This document shows, piece by piece, positions 6,559-14,400 of a stretch of DNA of 64,000 nt. Position numbers and translations under genes: made by a program. The DNA comes from Echinicola strongylocentroti (lineage in GTDB: Bacteria; Bacteroidota; Bacteroidia; Cytophagales; Cyclobacteriaceae). Positions within the stretch are counted from its first letter, which is position 1. Each line of letters opens with the position of its first letter. The stretch is from contig NZ_CP030041.1 of NCBI RefSeq assembly GCF_003260975.1, positions 372,001 through 436,000 of the forward strand, written 5' to 3'. The notes beneath the pieces are model-generated. The model made no database searches. It was not told the DNA's origin and saw nothing but the letters and a program-made list of their open reading frames with translations.

Positions 6559-7534
6559 CTGTAAACCCTTTTTTCACCCCTGTACCTACGGTATTTCTTA
6601 GGTTTCCGTTAAAACCATTAAAGAACTCAACAACTCCCTTTTCGACTCCAGCCACCCCCATCTTATCGGTGTGCCATTTGTTAAAGCCTCCGATCAATAA
6701 ATCAGTGCCAAACTGAGCAGCATTTTTTCCTGTTCCAACAGTGACAACTCCCTCTCCCGGGGTATAATCCAGGATTGCCATTCCTACGAAACCATATTTA
6801 CTGAAAGCCGCAAATCCGATATCGGCTATATCCACTTGGGAAAGGTCTCCATTATAAAGTAAACTGTTCATAATCTGAAATCCGGCCTCCAAGGCCATAT
6901 CCCCGCCTGCTTTATTTGCTAAGGTTTCCAATAAAATCGGACTCGCTGCAATGGCCAAAATACTCCCGGTCACCCCATATTTGTACATGTTCCGAATACC
7001 GTCAAGGTACTCGGAGTTTTTGCTCTGCTGTGCCTCATAGTCACTGTAATGGAGGGTTCTCCCTCTGGATAATAAATCCCGAGCCTCCTTTGCACCTCTA
7101 TTCTGAGCAACATACCCCAGATTCCTATAAACAGTATTGGTACTATTTCTGAACTGTTCGAAGAGTAGGGAATAATCCGGAGTTGATTCCTGCAATCTAC
7201 TGGCGGTGACCGTGACTTCCGGCAGATCCACTTCTGGACAATCGTCACACTCCCCTAAAAGTCCAGTTGGGTCGTTAAATTTGATCGGGTTGTTAAACCC
7301 AAATACCATTGGACTTATTGATGTGTACATATCAGAAAGTTTATCAAGTCCCGAAAACCGTCCAATTGAAGGATCATAGAACCTGTTTGGCGTCCAGTAT
7401 AAACCAAGATTCAGATCATCAATCAATTCCCTTCCCCTGTTAAAAAGGTATTTCTGTTCCATAGAGCTTGGCCTCTGATAAGAGTTAAAGGAGTGGCCAA
7501 AAAGATAGTAATTATAGCATTTTTTCCGCTGTCA
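6551..7534 (-). pseudogene. orphan Rhs core and C-terminal tip A (5' truncated)
   Basis: An open frame of 303 codons from ATG 7462, but core similarity extends upstream to about 7534 (Y-Y-L-F-G-H-S-F-N-S-Y). It has the Rhs-associated core (KYLFNRGRELIDDLNLGLYW, FYDPSIGRFSGLDKL, FGFNNPIKFNDPTG) and then an unrelated ~230-residue tip beginning CDDCPEVDLPEVTVTASR. The tip has hydrophobic stretches and no motif I can name. The whole N-terminal Rhs shell is missing, so this is a silent or leftover tip cassette. It overlaps its candidate immunity gene by 8 bp. Confidence 0.7.
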
Positions 7535-7733
7535 CCGTTTTATGGTCAGTACCAGTCCGAGAAAAACAGCGGTTTTCCCAAGGACTCCCTTCCTCTTGCC
7601 AACAATTTTCGAAAAAGCCTTATGCCCTTTTCCCTGTAAGATATACTTTTACCATCCTACTGCCTAGCTCCCTTCCATTGAAGGGACACGTTCTTAAAAG
7701 AAATCAAATAGAAACACAAAATGAGCTCAATAA

Positions 7734-8114
7734 TTATTGGTTATATTCTATTATAAACTCTGGAATTTTCTCCCAACCTTCCCAAGGAGAATCTATCGGA
7801 TCACTAATAGGGAAATCTAACAATATCTTTGATTTCTTGATATCTTTAATTGGAACTTCAACGATGTATAACTGTCCTTTTTTAGGATGATAGATACTTC
7901 GTGGTGATAATTCACTATGCTTGTTTCCGTAAATTGTAAAACTAAATTCTACTTTTGGATCTTGTCCCCAAGCCGGGATGATTCGATCAACTTTACCCAC
8001 TACATACCTTTTTTCCAAGGAATCGTAGCCCTTTCGCCAAGTAACATGAACTATAACCACAGTAACAATCACTAAAATTGCTTTACCTATTAATCCTTTT
8101 GTTTTTGAGGTCAT
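7734..8114 (-). CDS. small membrane protein, candidate immunity protein B
   Basis: A 126-residue protein with an N-terminal membrane segment (AILVIVTVVIVHVTW) and a soluble part (SLEKRYVVGKVDRIIPAWGQ ... DSPWEGWEKIPEF). Paralogue of immunity candidate A (6142-6558) by topology and the shared E-K-x-Y and PWEGW motifs. It follows a short Rhs-tip-like remnant at 8182-8373. The 270 bp downstream (7463-7733) shows nothing I recognise. Confidence 0.55.
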   Translation of the reverse strand: MTSKTKGLIGKAILVIVTVVIVHVTWRKGYDSLEKRYVVGKVDRIIPAWGQDPKVEFSFTIYGNKHSELSPRSIYHPKKGQLYIVEVPIKDIKKSKILLDFPISDPIDSPWEGWEKIPEFIIEYNQ

Positions 8115-8181
8115 TATTCCTTTGTTTTTGAATACTCTCCAATCCCTTTTCTTGCCCCGCTAAAAACATTGTTATATATTT

Positions 8182-8373
8182 TTATGACATTTTATCTATA
8201 TCAGAAATATTTAACAATTCTGAATGTCCTAAATTGAAAGTACCGACGCCTAATTCAACTCCTGTTGAAAACAATGATTTTCTATTTTCTCCGAAACCAA
8301 ATGTTGTATTAATCCCATCTTGAACGTTGAAATCAATAAACGCTTGACTCACGAACGAAAATTTACCAAAAAT
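8182..8373 (-). pseudogene. tip remnant B, cut by repeat R5
   Basis: Reads GKFSFVSQAFIDFNVQDGIN ... VGTFNLGHSELLNISDIDKM and stops at 8182. The frame continues upstream only into the TA-flank repeat R5, so its 5' part was removed. Position just upstream of immunity candidate B suggests it is the end of an Rhs tip. Family not recognised. Confidence 0.4.
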
Positions 8374-8476
8374 ACCCGCCCTGTCGGTCTGGCACGGTCC
8401 CTGCTCCCCGGCCAGACAGCACACCGCTATACCTGTGAACGTGGTCGCTTCATCGTACGTCCTTTCGGAGCAGGGT
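8372..8476. repeat. TA-flank repeat R5
   Basis: Contains CCCTGTCGGTCTGGCACGGT, CCAGACAGCACACCGCTATA, CCTGTGAACGTGGTCGCTTC and CCTTTCGGAGCAGGGTATAT. Closely related to R4. It separates toxin 5 from tip remnant B. Confidence 0.6.
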
Positions 8477-8487
8477 ATATAAGTTTG

Positions 8488-8841
8488 CTAAGAACTTCTT
8501 CCCGTTATTTTATCAATATCCATTTCTGTTGGAAAAAAGTCTGTGACATACACCTTTCCTTCATTCTCCTGGATGTAATAAATGATCTTGATGTCTGCTC
8601 TTTTGGTGCGGTTAAAAAGAAGGAACCTGTATTCCCGCTCCCTACCTGACAGCCACTTTTCCTTTTTGCCCCGATGGGGAAGGTAATTTAATCCCTGAGC
8701 CATACCTTCCAGTTCATCCGCCAGTTGCTCTGCACGGCCTATCGGATAAAGTCCGTACAGATATTCGAGAACTTCGTAAAAATAATATCTTGATAAGGGA
8801 GTAAATTCTACTTGATACTCTCGCGTTTCTTCTTTTTCCAC
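8488..8841 (-). CDS. ParE/RelE-family toxin (pair 5), intact
   Basis: A 117-residue protein with ParE/RelE features: N-terminal helices (EFTPLSRYYFYEVLEYLYGL), a central basic segment (LPHRGKKEKWLSGREREYRF) and a strand set with D-I-K-I-I-Y-Y-I and V-T-D-F-F-P-T-E-M-D. It overlaps its antitoxin by 34 bp, which is long but normal for some modules. Less like toxins 1-4 than those are to each other, so a different cargo in the same flanks. Confidence 0.7.
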   Translation of the reverse strand: MEKEETREYQVEFTPLSRYYFYEVLEYLYGLYPIGRAEQLADELEGMAQGLNYLPHRGKKEKWLSGREREYRFLLFNRTKRADIKIIYYIQENEGKVYVTDFFPTEMDIDKITGRSS

Positions 8842-9059
8842 TGTTGAAAATCAGTATTGAATTGTTTGGCACTGATTGTTTTTCCCGCTTCGATCTCTTT
8901 TTCTGATTGTTCCGTCCTGCTGATCATTTCCTTTTTCAACAGGCTTTCAGATTTGTCTTTCTTCTCCGCCCGGACCATACTATGGACCAACGACAAAAAC
9001 CTGTCATCCGCTTTGTCCACATATTCGTGGATTTCCTTACGTACTGTTGAAGCTTTCAT
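8808..9059 (-). CDS. antitoxin of ParE/RelE pair 5
   Basis: An 83-residue charged, helical protein (MKASTVRKEIHEYVDKADDR ... ISAKQFNTDFQQWKKKKRES). The V-R-K-E-I-H-E-Y-V-D-K-A-D-D-R-F segment is typical of Bacteroidota antitoxins of RelE/ParE modules. Preceded by the shared leader at 9060-9108 with GTTATTTTG as a -7 candidate. Confidence 0.7.
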   Translation of the reverse strand: MKASTVRKEIHEYVDKADDRFLSLVHSMVRAEKKDKSESLLKKEMISRTEQSEKEIEAGKTISAKQFNTDFQQWKKKKRESIK

Positions 9060-9108
9060 ATCTTAATACTTTGTTCCACAAAATAACGATTTTTTACCGT
9101 ATTTCCGT
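9060..9108 (-). promoter_or_regulatory. shared TA leader/promoter (pair 5)
   Basis: Reads ACGGAAATACGGTAAAAAAT then CGTTATTTTGTGG, nearly the same as the leaders of pairs 1 and 4 although the antitoxin it drives is different. Confidence 0.5.
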
Positions 9109-9213
9109 TCATTCCAAAGGATGGAACTTTCTCACCTCTTCCTTCAGCCCTTCCATGTCGTTCTTCGGGTGGCTTTCCATGCCGCTGATGTAGCGATGAC
9201 CAGCCAGGTATTT
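9109..9213 (-). pseudogene. tyrosine recombinase 3' end fragment (copy 5)
   Basis: The final ~34 codons: YLAGHRYISGMESHPKNDME, then GLKEEVRKFHPLE and stop. Same position relative to the TA pair as the other copies, and the same MESH in place of the expected tyrosine motif. Confidence 0.6.
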
Positions 9214-9287
9214 AACAGTTTTCTGATTATAATTGGTGATAGGGTCAGGATTAACTAACCTAACACTACTAATTGCAATTTTAGTTT

Positions 9288-10144
9288 ACACACTTTTTGG
9301 GATAGTGTCACCATCGGGATCAATTCTTGAAACAGGGCTGTTCTTAACATAATTGTAAGGGGGCGTCCATTCATTATCCTCGGTAAAGGCGTCAATTGAA
9401 TTAAACCTACCTAACCTAAACCAAATATCCTGTCATTAAAATCATAAACAAACCATTCCTGTTGTTCCTCATTTCCTCCGTATTTGAATTCCTGCCCCTC
9501 GCTTTCCGGCCTCGTATACGAGTTAAAACTCATCCCGAAGGGATAGTAATCATCCTTCTGCACCACCAAACTGTTTTGATGCGTCACCTTAAAGTCGTCA
9601 AAAGCCTGCCCGCCGTGGCGGGAACACTTCGATGCGCTTGCCGCTTTCGTTCGATAGGTAAATATACGCAAGTCCGGGCTTTTTCACAGTAATTGGCCCT
9701 GTTTTCAGGTATTGGTGAGGGATGTCACTGCCGTTTTCCAAAGCTGCACTGGTCACGGGCACGTAGGACATGTGCTGTAGGTTGCCCTGTCTGTCCGTAA
9801 TGATGAGGTTCAGGTAGGCCTTTGGCCCCGAGGACTGGTCGCTACCGTGGTCCATCAGGCCGCTGATCGGCGCGATCGGATCGGTGCCTGCCGTGGCTCC
9901 GTCCACCACTATATGGCTGGCATTAGAAGATAGGTCATTGATCAGCTGGGCGAAGGAGGAGCCTGATTGGCCGGTGGTGGACGGGTCGAGGTATTTTGCC
10001 CATACCTCTGCCGACACCTGGTCGCCGGGCTTTACCTCCAAGGACTTGGCTAGGCCATAGATTTCATTGCCCATACCGTTCAGCCGCATCGAATAGGTCT
10101 TGGCACTGCCTGCGTCGGTGTGGTCGAAGAGGTCGGCGTTGATG
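9288..10144 (-). pseudogene. orphan Rhs core C, broken, tip lost
   Basis: Bases 9892-10144 match 12721-12973 of the intact Rhs gene with only four differences that I count. It continues to the same VVQKDDYYPFGMSFNSY core, then G-R-F-N-S-I-D-A-F and NSPVSRIDPDGDTIPKSV with a stop at 9288, so almost no tip remains. Two breaks are visible. One is a 19-bp GC palindrome inserted near 9602-9620. The other is a frame change near 9413. The 5' boundary at 10144 is abrupt. Clearly a partial duplicate of the main gene. Confidence 0.75.
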
Positions 10145-10318
10145 GCCTTCCTATACCTGACTACTCACTAAAAATGTCCCCTGTACATTTCCTTATATGA
10201 TCAGCTTTTATGCCGTATCAGCTAAAACACCTTTACTCCGGTGCGGGAAAATACATCTGCCCCAGATTTCCCCCAAGCTAAAAACTTGAATCAAAGCAAC
10301 TTTTCGACAAAATACGTA

Positions 10319-10612
10319 CTAATCATTCATGTTAGACTGTAAAATAAAAACAGTAATAATTAGCCCATATAGCAAATAACAACAATACCTTCCCTTTTTT
10401 AAGTTTTTATCCCCTGCATTATCAAAAATAATTGGAAGTAAAATCATCATCCGATAAAATCCAGATAAAAATGGATCAAATAAAAAATAAACATAATTTC
10501 TACTTTTCACCTTATTTGTTTTTTTTAAATAGTTAAAGTGATAATACATTTTAAATTGCCAAATGACAAATATAAATATTATAAAAAAACCTACTTTTAG
10601 TTGATTACTCAT
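10319..10612 (-). CDS. small membrane protein, candidate immunity protein D
   Basis: A 97-residue, AT-rich gene encoding two or three membrane segments (VGFFIIFIFVIWQF; MMILLPIIF; LLYGLIITVFIL). It overlaps the preceding fragment by 8 bp, the same arrangement as immunity candidate A. No family recognised; role inferred from neighbourhood. Bases 10145-10318 hold nothing recognisable. Confidence 0.5.
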   Translation of the reverse strand: MSNQLKVGFFIIFIFVIWQFKMYYHFNYLKKTNKVKSRNYVYFLFDPFLSGFYRMMILLPIIFDNAGDKNLKKGRYCCYLLYGLIITVFILQSNMND

Positions 10613-10778
10613 TGTTACTGTTGATAAACATTTGATTATTGTAATTTAATACACTAACTCTTTCTTCCTTTGTCAGTGTTTCAAATTCAATGTGTACAGA
10701 CTCAGAAGATTTGGTTTTATTTGATTCCTTTTCACCTAAATTACCAGCCTTGAAATTTAATGACACGTTTTGTTGCAT
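10605..10778 (-). CDS. short unknown protein or tip remnant D
   Basis: From ATG at 10778, 57 residues: MQQNVSLNFKAGNLGEKESN ... ETLTKEERVSVLNYNNQM. A longer reading to 10823 enters a dispersed repeat and is less likely. It probably is the last part of a toxin tip whose upstream part was replaced by the repeat at 10785-11000. No domain recognised. Confidence 0.4.
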   Translation of the reverse strand: MQQNVSLNFKAGNLGEKESNKTKSSESVHIEFETLTKEERVSVLNYNNQMFINSNNE

Positions 10779-10784
10779 TTTATT

Positions 10785-11000
10785 AACCTGAGCTCGACTT
10801 ATTTTTAGCATTAAAAGCGTCATTGCGAACCCTTTTTAGGAGGATGTGGGTTGGAAAAGGGTGTGGCAACTCGCCGCGGCGAGCTGCCACGGCTTCCACC
10901 CGCTCAGACCTCCCTCTAAGCCTCGCAGTGCATGTTCCGACCACTGTACGGAAACGGTTTTATAATCGAACTGAGGTTATTAGGTACACTCTTACGGACA
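10785..11000. repeat. dispersed ~170-bp repeat, copy A
   Basis: Shares with 43155-43325 the blocks GAGCTCGACTTATTTTTAG, GCATGTTCCGACCACTGTAC and TATAATCGAACTGAGGT, in the same order and orientation. It contains a GC palindrome (CAACTCGCCGCGGCGAGCTG) that the other copy lacks. No coding potential. Confidence 0.65.
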
Positions 11001-11116
11001 CACATACTTTTTTTAATAATGCATAGATATTGCGGTGCAAGTTTTTAGGTTCAACCCCGAACTTTTTGATGAAGAATCGTATAATTAAAAAAATAGCTTC
11101 AGCTGGTTTTTAATTC

Positions 11117-11410
11117 CTAATAAGGTAGCAAATCCGGTAATAAATGAACTCTACTAATAGTATAAAGCCCAATTAGGATTACCAAAACTATTAAGAAGTA
11201 AATCAACTCATACAGTCCTCTTTTCTTTAGGTTCAAGTACAGCACAACTATCTGAATAAGTAAAACTGGTAAATAAACCGCATCTATATTCAGTTCTTTT
11301 GCATGATCACTTGCTCCCGTCCCTGCAAGAAAAAGGCCGATCACAGTTAGCCAACGAAGGGCAACAAAAGCAACAATATTGATTAGCGCAATTGCTATTT
11401 TTTTTCTCAT
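11117..11410 (-). CDS. small membrane protein, candidate immunity protein of the intact Rhs
   Basis: A 97-residue protein with three hydrophobic segments (ALINIVAFVALRWLTVIGLF; YLPVLLIQIVVLYL; LIYFLIVLVILIGLYTI). Its ATG overlaps the Rhs stop by 4 bp, so the pair is translationally coupled. It is AT-rich like the tip and unlike the GC-rich Rhs shell. I infer immunity to the adjacent tip; the sequence itself shows only topology. Confidence 0.6.
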   Translation of the reverse strand: MRKKIAIALINIVAFVALRWLTVIGLFLAGTGASDHAKELNIDAVYLPVLLIQIVVLYLNLKKRGLYELIYFLIVLVILIGLYTISRVHLLPDLLPY

Positions 11411-14400
11411 TGCTTTACCGTTACTTCAATACCGTATTCATCTTGCATCCTCTTAATAAAGTCATCTACAGTTGACTGATCAGTGGACTCATTATTATAT
11501 AAAAATGAATCAATGAAAGCTCCAACCTCTTTTGTAAATCCAGTAGTGCTATGTGCTGACAATATTGAATTCCCAATATCAGATTCAAACGCTGCAAGCA
11601 AGCCTCCCATTTCGTTACCCGATAATGCATCGCTGGTATGGTGCATTGAAAATTCATTGCCAGAAAATGCCTGCAAACTCCCAGATTGGTGGGGAGCCAG
11701 ATGCAAAACATATTGAATAACATTCGATGGATCATCAAATTGATCGGCATAAGCACCAATTAATTCAAGTAACCCCTCGGTGTATCCAGTTGCAAAAGCA
11801 CCACCTCGGCTATGGGAATATATTTGAATTTTCTCTATGATTTTATCCGACTCAGGGTCTCTCGCAAGCTTGTTCAAAATTGACTTAAAGTCTCTTTTCG
11901 CTTGAAAGTAGCCTGCATTATGTCGTCCGGCTGGACTATTCCCTCCATTCACCCAACTTCCTTTGGCTGAAAGGGGAAAGCCATCCCTAGAACCAAAATT
12001 AGTACTAAACCTATCCCCATCAACAAAATGTAATTCTCCTCCGGGATTAGCTACTCCAGAATTCTTAATGGTTTCCAGTAACTGTGTATCCCAATAGCTG
12101 GCATCACCTCTCTCTGAATTTGACATAATTCGGCCGTTTATAAAAATTGGCAGCTCCCCATCTAAATCAATAAAATTTATGGGGTTGTTTAGGGAATATA
12201 CATAAGGAGAAGACATTTCCAAAACATCTGCTGCGGGATCAACCACTCCCCACCTTCCCAGATCACTCATATACATCCTCGCACCAAAATCATCCCACCC
12301 TGTCAGTGCCTGCCTTTCCTTTCCATTAAACTTAAACTTCTGCCCGACCGAAGACGGCCTAGTACAAGAATTAAAGCTCATCCCAAAAGGATAGTAATCA
12401 TCCTTCTGCACCACCAAACTGTTTTGATGCGTCACCTTGAAATCGTCAAAGAACACTTCCAAACGGGAACCTGTCTCGTTCGATAGGTAAATATACACAT
12501 ATCCTGGCTCTTGGATAGTGATCGGGTTGATTTTTAGGAATTGATGGGGCACATCGCTGCCGTTTTCCATAGCGGAAGTGTTTACCTGCACGAAGGAGCT
12601 GGTGACATAGTTACGGCTCCTGTCCAGCACCAGCAGGTTCAAATAAGCCTTGGGGGCTCCGGCATCCCCGCTACCATGGCTGATCATCCCCGGAAAGGGA
12701 ATGATCGGCTCCATTCCAGCCGTGGCTCCGTCCACCACTATATGGCTGGCATTAGAAGACAGGTCATTGATCAGCTGGGCGAAGGAGGAGCCTGATTGGC
12801 CGGTGGTGGACGGGTCGAGGTATTTTGCCCATACCTCTGCCGACACCTGGTCGCCGGGCTTTACCTTCAAGGACTTGGCTAGGCCATAGATTTCATTGCC
12901 CATACCGTTCAGCCGCATCGAATAGGTCTTGGCGCTGCCTACGTCGGTGTGGTCGAAGAGGTCGGCGTTGATGCGGGTGACTTCACCGTAGCGGATGAAG
13001 TACGTATCCTCGTAGTCCTTGGTCTTCTGATCGTTCTCTGCCGTGGCCAAGTAGATGTCCGGCGCATCGGGCTTGGTCTTAAAAGTCACCCGGACATTGC
13101 CCAGGTGGTCTTTGAGGTGGTATTGGTAGTCCCAAGACGAGATGGTTTCGCTATCGCTCGCCATGACGGGTACCACACGGCCCTCGTCGTGCTGGACGAA
13201 CTGCAGCTTGTCGTCCTCGTAGACGAAGCCGCCCATATAGTCGGACACCTTCGACTCCCCGCTGTCCACTGTCTTCTGGGACAGCTTGGTTCCAGAGGCA
13301 TCGTAGCTGTACTCGATGTACTTATCGGCACTGAAGGCCACTTTCTGCGGCAGGTTCAGGTGGTTATAGGTGATCGAGGTGATGCCCTTGTTCCGGTCTT
13401 CCTTCATATTGCCATTTTCGTCATAGAAGTACTCCGTCGTCTGGTTGGTGCCATCCTTAAAGCCCTCGGTGCTTCCCGAGGCATCCGCCACCTTGCTGAG
13501 TTGGTTGCCCTTGGCATAGGTATAGCCCAGCTTGTCGATGTCCACGTTGGGACGGTTGTCGTCATCGCCCTTGCGGTTCAGGCTCTTGATATTGCCGTTC
13601 AGGTCATAGCGGATCCCCGTCACGTCAAAGCCCATGGCATTGCCCGTGTCGTTGTGGCCGTAGTCGGCCGCTGTCAGCCGGTTCATTGCATCATAGTGGT
13701 AGTCATAGCGGTTGGTCACGGACTCGTAGGGGTTTTTCCATACCGTGCTGCCGATATTACCGTTATAGGCCTGGTGGCCGCTCGGGGCATTGTCGTAGTG
13801 CAGGTCCATTTCGAAGAGCTTCGATGTCCCGTCGGAGACATTGTTGATCTTGGTCAGCCAGCCGCGGATATTATAGACATAGTCGATGTCCTCGAAGCCA
13901 TCGGCCAGGTCCTTGTTCACCAGTTCGCCCAGTTCGTTGTAGGTATGGCGCAGCAGGGTTACCGGAGTGGCTCCATTGATGCTGTGGTTCACCGTCAGCA
14001 ACCTGCCCGCATGGTCGTAGGTGTATTCCTGGGCCACTTCCATAGGGCCCATATCCGCTGCCGGATTATGGTGTAGCAGGTGGGTCTTCCTCACCCTTCC
14101 GGCAAAGTCGTACTGGGTAGTGACCACGTCCTCGCCTTTATGGTGGTTCAGCACCTTGTACTGGATCAGCCGGTAACGGTCGTCATAGAAGTTAACCGTT
14201 TCGATATAGTCGTTGGTGCTGCCCAGTATTTTGACTTTCGTGCCGGTTACCTGGCCACGCATGGCGGTGAAGGCCTTGGGAATGATTTTGTGGTCGTCAT
14301 CACCGAAAACGCCCGTAGGCAGTGCGAACTTTTTGTCCGTAAAGGCATAGTTGTCATAATAGGTCACCGTGTGGACCTCGGCCTCCGTGATGCCCTTCGG

